A stretch of 64,000 nt of DNA from Candidatus Omnitrophota bacterium (GCA_013177805.1 JABLXU010000002.1:1-64000), one strand, 5' to 3'. Positions 1-8,167 are shown, counted from the first letter of the stretch. Program-made: numbers and translations. The notes: generated by a model not told the origin, from the sequence alone.

Positions 1-2
1 CG

Positions 3-710
3 GGGACCAGCGGGCGTCTCGGGGTGTTAGACGCGTCGGAATGCCCTCCGACGTTCGGCGCCGATCCGGAGATGGTGCAAGGCATCATCTCCGGCGGATG
101 GGACGCCTTGCGCATGCCGGTTGACCAAGCCGAGGATTATCCCGAAGAAGGGGCGAAAGAGATTGGCCAGCGGGGTGTGTGTGAAAAAGACGTGGTCACA
201 GGGATCGCCGCCTCCAGCACGACTCCCTTCGTGGTGGGCGCGTTGAGGGAGGCCCACGCCCGCGGGGCCAAGACGGTGTTCATCACCTGCAACCCCAATC
301 CGGACACGATTCCGGAAGCCGATGTCATCATCACCTTGCTGGTAGGGCCGGAAGTGATCACCGGATCCACCCGTATGAAAGCGGGGACCGCCACCAAAAT
401 GGTCCTCAACATGTTGACCACCACCGCCATGATCCGCATCGGCAAGGTGTTTCAAAACCTGATGGTCGATTTGACGGTCACTTGCAGCAAGCTTGAGGAC
501 CGTTCCCGGCGGATCGTCACCCAACTGACCGGCCTGAGTTACGAGGAAGCCGGCGAATTAATCCAACAAGCCGGGAGGCGGGTCAAAACGGCGTTGGTGA
601 TGCATTTTCTGCGGGCGAGCCGGGAGAAGGCGGAGCGCCTGATCGCGCTCCATCAGGGCCGGATACAGGACATCATCCCCCTGGACACCACCGGCGCCCC
701 GCCCGCCTGA
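3..710 (+). CDS. murQ: N-acetylmuramic acid 6-phosphate etherase, 5' end cut off by the window
   Basis: Cytoplasmic enzyme of peptidoglycan recycling: it removes D-lactate from MurNAc 6-phosphate to give GlcNAc 6-phosphate. The frame is open to the left edge, so roughly the first 60 residues are missing and about 235 are visible. The first visible residues (GTSGRLGVLDASECPPTFG) are the sugar-phosphate loop of the SIS fold in this family. Downstream are the second SIS half (GIAASSTTPFVVGAL) and the family signature ITGSTRMKAGTATK, followed by the C-terminal helical part. Length and motifs fit MurQ throughout. A GTG at 24 could be taken as a start, but it lies inside the conserved loop and is not the true one. 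No recycling partner is visible in the window. A separate promoter follows, so the flagellar genes downstream are probably transcribed independently. Confidence 0.95.
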   Translation, partial: GTSGRLGVLDASECPPTFGADPEMVQGIISGGWDALRMPVDQAEDYPEEGAKEIGQRGVCEKDVVTGIAASSTTPFVVGALREAHARGAKTVFITCNPNPDTIPEADVIITLLVGPEVITGSTRMKAGTATKMVLNMLTTTAMIRIGKVFQNLMVDLTVTCSKLEDRSRRIVTQLTGLSYEEAGELIQQAGRRVKTALVMHFLRASREKAERLIALHQGRIQDIIPLDTTGAPPA

Positions 711-770
711 AAATCCGTATGGGCATGATTTCAATCTACATCATCTAACTGCAGTCATGGAATTGGCTTA

Positions 771-799
771 TTGTATTCATCCGGCAGGTGTGATATACT
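771..799 (+). promoter_or_regulatory. Putative sigma-70-type promoter upstream of the fliA island
   Basis: TTGTAT (771-776) and TATACT (794-799) are separated by 17 bases. The expected transcription start near 806 would give a leader of about 24 bases before the ATG at 830. The -10 element is good and the -35 weak. Inferred from sequence only. Confidence 0.5.
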
Positions 800-829
800 G
801 GAATCCGAAATTCAGCATGGGCTGTACTG

Positions 830-1339
830 ATGGACAAGCGAAAATTATTTCGCGATATTGCCCGCATTCGTAAACAATTGGCCGCGTTGACGGCGTTCGC
901 TGGTTTTGTGGTGGTGAGCCTGGCTACCCTGGCAGGCCAGGGATTCGATTTTTACATGATATTCCGGAATTCCTCCGTGGCGATTTTGGTCTTCGGGGTG
1001 TTGGGATATTTGTGGGGCGAAATCTACGCGCGCACCGTGGAGCATCCCTTAGTGGAGTCGTACCGGCAGGAAGCGCAACAGCGGGTGGAGGAGCTGCGCG
1101 CCCTAGGAAATCCGCGCCTGACGATGACTGTGAGTGTTTCCGAGCTGACTCCGGGAATCAAGGTGGTAGACGCGGTTTACAGCAAGGAAGGGGCGCTGCT
1201 CGTGCGGCAAGGCACGGTGCTGACCGAACATTTGATCCAAACCTTGAAGGAAAACAACATTCCCGCCGTGAAAATCGAAGCCCAGCGTCCGGATCACCCG
1301 GATCGGGAAGAAGACGAGAATCATGCCGTCGACACTTGA
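830..1339 (+). CDS. Two-helix membrane protein with an HD-GYP-associated 'LxPGxxV' type cytoplasmic domain
   Basis: 169 residues. A basic N-terminus (MDKRKLFRDIARIRKQ) is followed by two hydrophobic segments (about residues 20-38 and 46-66), a short charged helix, and a C-terminal module (about 107-150). The module reads SELTPGIKVVDAVYSKEGAL, then LLVRQGTVLTEHLIQTL and NNIPAVKI. That pattern (L-x-PG-x-x-V-x-D-x-x-x-x-x-G-x-LL-x-x-G-x-x-L) is the one that often precedes HD-GYP phosphodiesterase domains, but no HD-GYP domain is present here. The gene lies about 90 bases upstream of fliA and is probably in the same transcript. I infer a flagellar or c-di-GMP-related membrane role; the precise function is unknown. 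The start ATG has no strong ribosome-binding site. Confidence 0.75.
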   Translation: MDKRKLFRDIARIRKQLAALTAFAGFVVVSLATLAGQGFDFYMIFRNSSVAILVFGVLGYLWGEIYARTVEHPLVESYRQEAQQRVEELRALGNPRLTMTVSVSELTPGIKVVDAVYSKEGALLVRQGTVLTEHLIQTLKENNIPAVKIEAQRPDHPDREEDENHAVDT

Positions 1340-1430
1340 CCGGTTTCCGGAAGAGACGGCTTGAGTAGCGGGAGCGGGCCGGGCGCACCGCGCAAGGCAG
1401 CCAAAGCGGATCCGGTAAAGGTTCACATTC

Positions 1431-2243
1431 ATGCGGTATTACAACGGGTACAAAGAAAAGATATCTCCGGAGGAAGAGAAGCGGCTCTGGTTGGAGTACG
1501 CACAAACCCGTTCGCTGGAAGCGCGTGAAAAATTAGCGGAAAAATATATCCATCTCGTCAAGTACGTTATCAACCGCATGTTGACGGTTTCGCATATTGA
1601 AAGCGAGATCCTGGATTATGACGATCTGTATTCTTGCGGAGTGATCGGCCTGCTCGCGGCCATCGACGGCTTTGATATTACGCGGGAGGTGAAATTCATC
1701 ACCTATGCCATCCCCCGCATCAAGGGATCGATCATCGACGAGCTGCGCTCGGTCGATTGGATTCCCCGTTCTCTCCGGCAACAGGTCAACCGCCTGCAAA
1801 GCGCTTTTTCCGAGTTGGAGGGAGAATTGATGCGGCCGGCCAATGACCTGGAACTCTCCGAAAAGCTGGGGATCTCCAGTGACGATTTGCAGACCTTGCT
1901 AAACCATGCCAGCCGCGCCTCCCTTTTGTCGCTGGATGAAATGGTCCGCATTTCCGAGGATAGCGCCACCACCCGTGGCGAACTGACTCCTGCCCGCAAA
2001 ACCGAGGATCCCCGGGATTCCATTCATCAGGAAGAAATCGTGGAGCTGCTCACGCAGGCCATCGAAAATTTGCCGGAGAAAGAACGCCTAGTGGTGATCC
2101 TGTACTATAACGACGAGCTCACCTTGCGGGAAATCGGGGAAGTGCTGGGGGTAACGGAATCCCGGGTTTGCCAGTTGCATACCAAGGCGATGTTGCGTCT
2201 GCGCGGCAAACTGGCGGCCTGGAAAGAAGACTTGGTGGTGTAG
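1431..2243 (+). CDS. fliA: RNA polymerase sigma factor FliA/WhiG (sigma-28)
   Basis: 270 residues, the usual length for the family. It directs RNA polymerase to late flagellar and chemotaxis promoters. Region 2 is clear (about residues 25-110): EKYIHLVKYVINRM, then DYDDLYSCGVIGLLAAIDGF and REVKFITYAIPRIKGSIIDE, with DWIPRSLR typical of FliA/WhiG. Region 3 follows (about 115-165). Region 4 has the helix-turn-helix LTLREIGEVLGVTESRVCQL (about 232-251). A gap of 91 bases separates it from the upstream membrane gene, and two small flagellar-type genes follow in the same direction. No anti-sigma factor FlgM is visible here, so its control must be encoded elsewhere. Confidence 0.96.
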   Translation: MRYYNGYKEKISPEEEKRLWLEYAQTRSLEAREKLAEKYIHLVKYVINRMLTVSHIESEILDYDDLYSCGVIGLLAAIDGFDITREVKFITYAIPRIKGSIIDELRSVDWIPRSLRQQVNRLQSAFSELEGELMRPANDLELSEKLGISSDDLQTLLNHASRASLLSLDEMVRISEDSATTRGELTPARKTEDPRDSIHQEEIVELLTQAIENLPEKERLVVILYYNDELTLREIGEVLGVTESRVCQLHTKAMLRLRGKLAAWKEDLVV

Positions 2244-2288
2244 GCGGCGTTCCCTCAAATGGACGGCGCTCCAAACCGAGGTGGAACC

Positions 2289-2627
2289 ATGGGAGTGGCT
2301 GATCTCCAAAATCCGATCGCGAACATGCCGCACATCCAGCAGTTGCAAGTATCCCACCAGCAGCAGGCGCAAGCGGCGCCGGTGGCGCAGGCGAAAACCA
2401 GGGAATCCGAAGTGCGGCGCCAGTTGACCACGGTGCCGGAATCTGAAGAGCAAAAAGAGAACCAGCGCATCCGGGAAAAGGAGACCGCCCGGGAGCGGCG
2501 CAACAATTCCCGCCGGCCGCCTGCCCAACCCGCGTCCATCCGGCCGCCGGAATCGAAACCGGCCCCTCCTTGCAGCCCAAAGGCGCAGGATGGAATCCGG
2601 GGCCAATTGCTTGACACGGAAGCATAA
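2289..2627 (+). CDS. Small Gln/Glu/Arg-rich protein of the fliA island
   Basis: 112 residues from the ATG at 2289, which is preceded by GAGGTGGAACC; an in-frame ATG at 2259 has no such site. The protein opens with MGVADLQNPIANMPHIQQLQ, followed by a Gln/Ala-rich helix, a strongly charged stretch (RQLTTVPESEEQKENQRIRE) and a disordered Pro/Arg tail. Small proteins with the layout 'DLQ...IQQ.Q...V....E.E' sit next to fliA or motility genes in several flagellated phyla, from which I infer a link to the flagellum. It has no enzymatic motif, signal peptide or membrane segment. Confidence 0.65.
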   Translation: MGVADLQNPIANMPHIQQLQVSHQQQAQAAPVAQAKTRESEVRRQLTTVPESEEQKENQRIREKETARERRNNSRRPPAQPASIRPPESKPAPPCSPKAQDGIRGQLLDTEA

Positions 2628-2690
2628 TTTTTTTATAAATGGCTGCTTGTTTCTGTTGATACTCAATCGTATGTCAGAGAGGGTGGAACC

Positions 2691-3176
2691 ATGTCGATCA
2701 TCGAAATCGCTTTTCTGGGCATTGATATCGGATTGGTTCTATGGGTTATCCATTTGAAGATGGAAATCCGCAAAATTTCGAAAAAAATGCACCCCCCGGT
2801 TCCCGTAGTGCCTGCGTCCGGTTTTACCGAACGCGATCTGCACGCCCTCCGAACCTCGCTGGCGGAATTGGTGGAAGACGTGGAGCAATACACAGAGTTG
2901 CAGTTGCAGAAGATGAGGGCTCAAACCCAGGTTTTGCATTCGTTGTGTGAGCGGATGGAGAACAAGTTGCACACTGTAGAAGAACCCGCCCCCGAACCGC
3001 CCAGCGAAAAAAACAGCGCCCGTGTCGTTCCGCTATCAGCCCATCCGGGATTCACTCACCATTCCCAGAAAGACAAAATCATAGAACTCTACAAAAAAGG
3101 CTGGCCTTGCGAAAAAATCGCGGAAGCATTGCGGATCACCAAAAGCGAAGTCCAACTGATCGTGAATCTGTCCTGA
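2691..3176 (+). CDS. Membrane-anchored DUF2802-like flagellar-island protein with a C-terminal helix-turn-helix
   Basis: 161 residues. It has one N-terminal membrane helix (IEIAFLGIDIGLVLWVIHL, about residues 3-21), then a coiled-coil-like stretch (about 45-95), a Pro/Glu linker and a C-terminal HTH-like unit (about 125-161). The unit reads DKIIELYKKGWPCEKIAEAL, then RITKSEVQLIVNLS. An anchored coiled coil ending in this small helix-turn-helix is the plan of DUF2802/DUF6115-type proteins found beside fliA and motility genes. GGGTGGAACC precedes the start. It converges with the next gene on the other strand, with a T-rich gap of 38 bases between them. Confidence 0.75.
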   Translation: MSIIEIAFLGIDIGLVLWVIHLKMEIRKISKKMHPPVPVVPASGFTERDLHALRTSLAELVEDVEQYTELQLQKMRAQTQVLHSLCERMENKLHTVEEPAPEPPSEKNSARVVPLSAHPGFTHHSQKDKIIELYKKGWPCEKIAEALRITKSEVQLIVNLS

Positions 3177-3214
3177 TCCGCTGGAACAGAAGCCTGCCTT
3201 TTCTTCCGATTTTT

Positions 3215-3628
3215 TTATTTCAACCGGGTAGCGGCTTCTTTCCGTTCCCGGGGAAGCGGGGCGAGATCCGCGCGGATCTGGATGGCCGAGACCGGATCGG
3301 AGGGATTTCTCAGCAATCCGGGAGCGGGGAACGGTTCGGTGGGCACAGGTTTCGTCCAATTCAGGGGCGAAAGAGATTGGCCACCCAAGCGGGGACGGGG
3401 TGAGCCGGCCGGTTTGGCGGGGGCGGCCGGTTTCGGCTTTTCAGCCATCGTGAGGTGTTTACTTAAAGATTGGTACTGGCGGATGGCGGATAAATAGATC
3501 CGGAACAGGGAAACAACCTTGGGATCGAGCAGGTCTTTTTGTTTTCGCAGTTCCTGGCTGACTTTTTCGATGAGGTTGGCGAGATCCTGGGCGATCTGGT
3601 TTTCGAAGGGCAGAGTGGACGTAGCCAT
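3215..3628 (-). CDS. Hypothetical 137-residue protein with N-terminal helix and Pro-rich tail
   Basis: The start is placed at the ATG at 3628 because GAGG lies 7 bases before it; a longer form from 3661 adds 11 residues without such a site. The N-terminal 50 residues are helical and charged (FENQIAQDLANLIEKVSQEL, RKQKDLLDPKVVSLFRIYLS). The rest is rich in Pro, Ala, Lys and Arg and probably disordered. I do not recognise a family. The residue composition looks coding and the reverse frames do not compete. It converges on the DUF2802-like gene. It may be a small regulatory or structural protein; the call rests on composition and the ribosome-binding site only. Confidence 0.5.
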   Translation of the reverse strand: MATSTLPFENQIAQDLANLIEKVSQELRKQKDLLDPKVVSLFRIYLSAIRQYQSLSKHLTMAEKPKPAAPAKPAGSPRPRLGGQSLSPLNWTKPVPTEPFPAPGLLRNPSDPVSAIQIRADLAPLPRERKEAATRLK

Positions 3629-4122
3629 GGCTGATCCTCGCGAGCCGGATTGATCAGGCAACCGTCAAGATGCCTTGAGAAGCAGGGTGTCTCTATAAAT
3701 AGAGAGAGGGGCGCAGAAAAAGAGAATTAATGAAGCGGGGTTCTGCCGGGAAGAGGCACGAGGGAGGAATCGGCACGGCTTTACAACTTTGAAAAGCGGT
3801 AAACGGATTTCTATAATGGAAGCGGATGGTGGAATGCAGCCGGGATCACATCCGGCACGTCCGGACGTGGTGAAACCGACTGACTCTTACCCTCACCCTG
3901 ACCCTCTGCCAGAGGGAGAGGGACGTCGGGGATTGGTCTTTCATGGATCATATCAACAGTAGAGAACTGGGAATCCAAAAAAAGAACGGACTTGCCGGAT
4001 GAGCCCAAAATATAGTGGCCGGCGGGACAGTGACCAGCGGGATGTCATCACAACAACAGGCTTCCAATGCTTGAGAGGAAAAAAGCGGAACCGAAACACG
4101 TTGGAACATGGGGAGAACGGTT
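3629..4122. other. Gene-free stretch with two dispersed repeats
   Basis: About 490 bases without a credible gene. It holds one copy of the CCCTCACCCT palindrome family (3890-3923) and one copy of the GCCGGATGAGCC repeat (3988-4012). A small inverted repeat (CTCTATAAATAGAG) lies near 3690. No convincing promoter was found for the large downstream gene. Confidence 0.6.
3890..3923 (+). repeat. CCCTCACCCT-type dispersed palindromic repeat, copy 1
   Basis: CCCTCACCCTGACCCTCT is followed by GCC and AGAGGGAGAGGGA, so the second half can pair with the first. Related copies occur at 9871, 11102, 12589, 15399, 21531, 23658 and 33391, with degenerate ones at 8462, 48641 and 63167. Confidence 0.75.
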
Positions 4123-7100
4123 ATGCCGACAATCCAGCCTAACAATCATCGCATCCGATCATCACGCAGCGCGCGTAAATCCCGATTCCTCGCAAATCTT
4201 GGATTCATGCTGGCCGTGGCAGTCCTCGTCCCCGGAGCCATGCCGGCGGAATCGAGCCACCCGCGGGTTGGCGAAGCGGTCGATGTGGTTCCCTTCGGCG
4301 GTATAACGCACTGGGAAGAAAACGGCCTCGATTACGGGGTAATGTGGGAAGACTCCCGGGATATCGTCAAGGTGTCTGTCACCTTCGACGCCGGCGCCAC
4401 GCTCCCCAGTCCGGACTCCATCCGGCTGCAATACTGGAAAGCCACCTGGCCGCAACGCCGCATTCCCCGCGAAGAACCCTCCGGGGCGGGCAGTTCAGGC
4501 TGGCTGGACATCGGGGATTGGTATCAAGGGCGGTGGCAGGATGGCGATGTGAACCTGACGATCCATGGCAATACGTATGAATACACGTTCAATCCCGTCA
4601 ATGCCCGGGAGTTCAAGGATGTGGGAGATTTCGACGCCCCGTACCGTTCCACGCTGAAGCTGCGGATTATTTCGGACCAGCCGTTGCCTAAGATCGTTTC
4701 GTTGCAAGCCTTTACCGACTCCGTTTGGCAAGAGCAGGTTGTAGAGATTGAATGGGGCGGGACCGCCGAGGCGGAACAGGATTGGAGCGGCCGGTTGGAA
4801 GCCTTCAACGCCCATGTGCTCCACGTGGAACCCTATTCGAGCGCCAGCCGGGTCATGGTCTCCAGTGATTGGTCCTGGCAATCGACCACGCAAGACCAGA
4901 CGGACGGCATCCGCGCCCGGATCCTGTACGCGAAGCCCCAGGGGTACAACTCGTTCGATGAATCCATCGTCACGGTGCGCGCCCAGCAGGAAACTTTCTC
5001 CTTCGCGATGTCCGATCTGATCCGCTGGAAAACCATTTTCATTTCCGATTATGGCGTGCTGGTCCGCCTGGCGGGGGAAACGGAAACGTACGCGTCCGCG
5101 CGGGAACGATGGACGCAGGAGAAGAACCGTGATCTTTACGCGCGCGTATTCCAAGTCCCCGAGCAAACCTTCACCCAGGCGTGGAACGACATGCCGGCCA
5201 AGGCCGCGCATTACATACCTCTCAGTTTCGAAGGCAGCCGCCAGCATTTCCGGTTGGATGAAAACGGCAACGTGACCTGCGTCAACGGCAGTTGGATCGC
5301 CCGGATCCGGGGGAAGGACACGGACCGTTGCCTGTGGAACGGGGGGAGTATCACGTACCGGCTGGGACTGCCCGGAGGCCAGCCCAGCGAGCGGGAATTG
5401 CTGGACGGGGACATGCCGGTCATCTTCTCCCGGTGGGAACTCAACGGCATCCGCGCCACGCAGACCGCGTTTGCCATTCCGCTATTGGGGATTCCCAACG
5501 CCGGGGGGCGCGTATGGGCCGATGACACCCTGGTTCTGATGATACGCCTGGAGTTGGAGAATCCCACCAGTGAAGATCGAGAGGTGGTTTTGCCGTTCCG
5601 TGTTGCCGACGCGGAGGGCGAGCAAAAACTGGTGCTGACCGGCGATCAGGCGATCGCGCAGACCAAGGATGGACCGCTGCCCCGCTTTCTCGTCCGGAGT
5701 CTGGCCAAGACCGATGAATTCGAATGGAAGGAAATCGAGAAATCCCTCGAATATCACGGTTATCTTCCTCCCTTATCCAGTCAAACTTTGGAGATCGCGA
5801 TCCCCTACATCACGTTGACGTCGGAAAACGAATGGAAGCAATTGGCCGCGTTGCGTTGGGATGACGCCTACCAGAGTGTCAGCCAGTACTGGCGCGGACG
5901 GATCGACGCGGGAACCGGGATTTACACTCCTGAGCCGATGATCAACGAGTTTTACCGCGCCCATGCCGCGCATTTGCTCATCAACACGGAGCGCGAAGTG
6001 GGCCTCAGTGACCGGTACATGGCCAAGGTGGGCACCTTCCATTACGGGGTATACAGCAATGAATCGTGCATGATGATCAGCGACCTCGACCGCCGCGGCT
6101 ATTCCGAACGCGCGCGCCAGGCCCTCGAAACCTGGATTCACTACCAGGGGACGGTGGCGCTGCCGGGCGACTATTCCACCGCCGAGGGGGTGTTCTACGG
6201 CGCGGGGGGATACGAGGCCGGGGGGTACAATCAACATCACGGCTGGGTGTTGTGGTGCCTGGGCGAGCATTACTGGTATACCCGGGACGCCGAATGGCTC
6301 AACCGGGTGGCGCCGAACATCGTGAAGGCCTGTGATTGGATCACCGGGCAGCGGCGGCGGAATGAAGTGGCAGCCGCCCAACTGCCGCTGCGCACGATCG
6401 AACAGGGCTTGCTGCCTCCGGGAAGTTTGGAGGACATCGGGGACTGGCGCGTGTGGCTTTCCACCAATGTGTATAGTTGGTGGGGCATGAAGAACGCGGC
6501 GGACGCGCTCGCCGATGTCCAGCACCCCGAGGCGGGACGGCTGCAAGCGGAGGCGGACGAATATCACCAGGCGATTCTGGACGCGTTCACCGAGGCCATG
6601 CGGCGCAGTCCGGTGGTGCGGTTGCGCGACGGCAGTTGGATTCCCCATATCCCGTCGGAAGTCCACCGCCGCGGGCGGTCGTTCGGCTGGATTACGGAAA
6701 CCCTGGAGGGGGCCATTCACCTGGTCCGCTGTGGCGTGTTGGAGCCGTGGGACCGCCGTTCTACCTGGATCATCAAGGATTTCGAGGACAATTTGTATTT
6801 ATCCGAACAATTCGGCTACAACCTGACGGGCCGCGCGTTCGAGCGGTTCTGGTTTAGTCACGGCGGGATATCCATGCAGGCCAACCTGCTGTGCAATCCG
6901 ATTCCCTACCTGCAACGGGATGAGCCACGGCATTTCTTGCGCGCGTATTTCAACGCCTTTGCCGCCAGTTATTTTCCGGACACGCGCATGATGACCGAGC
7001 ACGCCCTGCCGGCGATCGGCGATTGGCGCGGCGATCATTATAAAACTTCCGACGAAGCCAATTCCACCTACTGGCTGCGGCTGATGTTCGCCATGGAGCA

Positions 7101-7431
7101 AGGCGATCAGTTGTGGCTGGGCGCGGCCATTCCCCGCTACTGGCTGGCGGACGGGCAGAAAATCGGAATCGAGCGCTCTGTCACGTATTTCGGTGTTCTG
7201 TCAATGCGGATGGAATCGCATGCCGATGAGGGATATATCCTCATGACGATCGATCCTCCGCGGCGTAATCCGCCTCGGGAGATGTACGCCCGTTTCCGGC
7301 ATCCCGAAGGCAAGCGGATGGTCCGGTGCACCGTCAATGGGGAACCGCATGAGGATTTCGATCCGGAAAAAGAATGGGTACGCGTCACTCCCGGCGAAGA
7401 ACCGATTGAGATTGCCGCGTATTACGAGTAA
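4123..7431 (+). CDS. Secreted six-hairpin (alpha/alpha)6 glycosidase-like protein
   Basis: 1102 residues from the ATG at 4123, chosen because GGGAGA lies 6 bases upstream; an ATG at 4108 is in frame. A basic N-terminus and hydrophobic core (LGFMLAVAVLVPGAMPAESS) form a signal peptide. Residues about 40-550 are beta-rich, consistent with sandwich or carbohydrate-binding modules. Residues about 590-1000 look like a helical toroid: MISDLDRRGYSERARQALET, YNQHHGWVLWCLGEHYWYT and NIVKACDWITGQRRR have the repeating Trp/His/Asp-rich helices of glucoamylase/rhamnosidase-type enzymes. A small beta domain closes the protein. I infer extracellular or periplasmic polysaccharide breakdown. I cannot assign a GH family or name the catalytic acids. 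No transporter or regulator is adjacent. Confidence 0.75.
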   Translation: MPTIQPNNHRIRSSRSARKSRFLANLGFMLAVAVLVPGAMPAESSHPRVGEAVDVVPFGGITHWEENGLDYGVMWEDSRDIVKVSVTFDAGATLPSPDSIRLQYWKATWPQRRIPREEPSGAGSSGWLDIGDWYQGRWQDGDVNLTIHGNTYEYTFNPVNAREFKDVGDFDAPYRSTLKLRIISDQPLPKIVSLQAFTDSVWQEQVVEIEWGGTAEAEQDWSGRLEAFNAHVLHVEPYSSASRVMVSSDWSWQSTTQDQTDGIRARILYAKPQGYNSFDESIVTVRAQQETFSFAMSDLIRWKTIFISDYGVLVRLAGETETYASARERWTQEKNRDLYARVFQVPEQTFTQAWNDMPAKAAHYIPLSFEGSRQHFRLDENGNVTCVNGSWIARIRGKDTDRCLWNGGSITYRLGLPGGQPSERELLDGDMPVIFSRWELNGIRATQTAFAIPLLGIPNAGGRVWADDTLVLMIRLELENPTSEDREVVLPFRVADAEGEQKLVLTGDQAIAQTKDGPLPRFLVRSLAKTDEFEWKEIEKSLEYHGYLPPLSSQTLEIAIPYITLTSENEWKQLAALRWDDAYQSVSQYWRGRIDAGTGIYTPEPMINEFYRAHAAHLLINTEREVGLSDRYMAKVGTFHYGVYSNESCMMISDLDRRGYSERARQALETWIHYQGTVALPGDYSTAEGVFYGAGGYEAGGYNQHHGWVLWCLGEHYWYTRDAEWLNRVAPNIVKACDWITGQRRRNEVAAAQLPLRTIEQGLLPPGSLEDIGDWRVWLSTNVYSWWGMKNAADALADVQHPEAGRLQAEADEYHQAILDAFTEAMRRSPVVRLRDGSWIPHIPSEVHRRGRSFGWITETLEGAIHLVRCGVLEPWDRRSTWIIKDFEDNLYLSEQFGYNLTGRAFERFWFSHGGISMQANLLCNPIPYLQRDEPRHFLRAYFNAFAASYFPDTRMMTEHALPAIGDWRGDHYKTSDEANSTYWLRLMFAMEQGDQLWLGAAIPRYWLADGQKIGIERSVTYFGVLSMRMESHADEGYILMTIDPPRRNPPREMYARFRHPEGKRMVRCTVNGEPHEDFDPEKEWVRVTPGEEPIEIAAYYE

Positions 7432-7527
7432 GATGGGATGGCACAAACGTTGCGGTCGGAGGAAAAGTTAGCGGAGCCTAGTCCATTCCCTGTACCTCTT
7501 CAAACCCGCCGCCCCCGATTTCATCCA

Positions 7528-7995
7528 TCACTTCGGGGTGCGCCAATCCCACAGCGCGTAAGCGGTTTGCTTGCCGGCCGGCGTTCCCGCCTGCTTCAAC
7601 ACAATGGCGATTTGGCCATTGTGATACGACTCGTGCGAAATCAGGTATCCCAGAAAATTCGCCGCATGTCCCCGGAAACCCTTCATCGCACCTCCGGCGT
7701 CCACGCTTCGCGCCAGGAGTTTTTCCACCGCTTCCCCCGAAGCCCGCAACGCATCCGCAAGCCGGTTTGGTTCGCGCGGCCACTCTTTTGGAATCTTAGG
7801 AACACTCCGCGCCAGATCCGGCGCCAAGGGTTCCAGCCAATTCATGCGGTTGTTGTGGATATGGGCCAGCATTTGCCCGATCGAACGTCCCGGAGCCGTT
7901 GGTTTGCACTCCAACGACGCGGCCGGGATCGCATCCCAAAACTTCGAGCTCAGCCGGCAATGGGTTTGCCAAGCGGTAACGATCGGATCCGCCAT
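7528..7995 (-). CDS. DinB-superfamily protein (putative metal-dependent four-helix thiol transferase type)
   Basis: 155 residues. The four-helix DinB fold is suggested by the metal-ligand histidines: one in IGQMLAHIHNNRMNWL (about residue 45) and a pair in YLISHESYHNGQIAIVLKQA (about 120-125). The tail ALWDWRTP is typical of the family. DinB proteins include bacillithiol-, mycothiol- and glutathione-dependent transferases as well as many of unknown role. A bshA gene 38 kb away makes bacillithiol a possible co-substrate, but this is inference. The gene lies alone, convergent with the large glycosidase-like gene. The start ATG at 7995 gives the normal family length. Confidence 0.8.
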   Translation of the reverse strand: MADPIVTAWQTHCRLSSKFWDAIPAASLECKPTAPGRSIGQMLAHIHNNRMNWLEPLAPDLARSVPKIPKEWPREPNRLADALRASGEAVEKLLARSVDAGGAMKGFRGHAANFLGYLISHESYHNGQIAIVLKQAGTPAGKQTAYALWDWRTPK

Positions 7996-8139
7996 GCCTT
8001 GCCTCCCGGTATCCCGATTCCCTTTTGTTGGTAGTATTCTGAACGGAACGTGATAAAGTTTAAGGGATCATGAGACGCAGCCGGAAACGAGTGGCAGAGG
8101 GGGTGATCCAGTGCCGGCACAAAAAAATTTTTTGTATAG

Positions 8140-8167
8140 AACTTATGCAAATAAACTTATACAAATA
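8140..8167 (+). repeat. 14-base tandem duplication in an AT-rich promoter region
   Basis: AACTTATGCAAATA (8140-8153) is immediately followed by AACTTATACAAATA (8154-8167), differing at one position. TTGTATA just upstream and TATACAA inside the second unit also form an inverted pair. It lies 33 bases upstream of the predicted -35 element of the 38-residue gene and could be a double operator or a slippage product. Confidence 0.7.
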
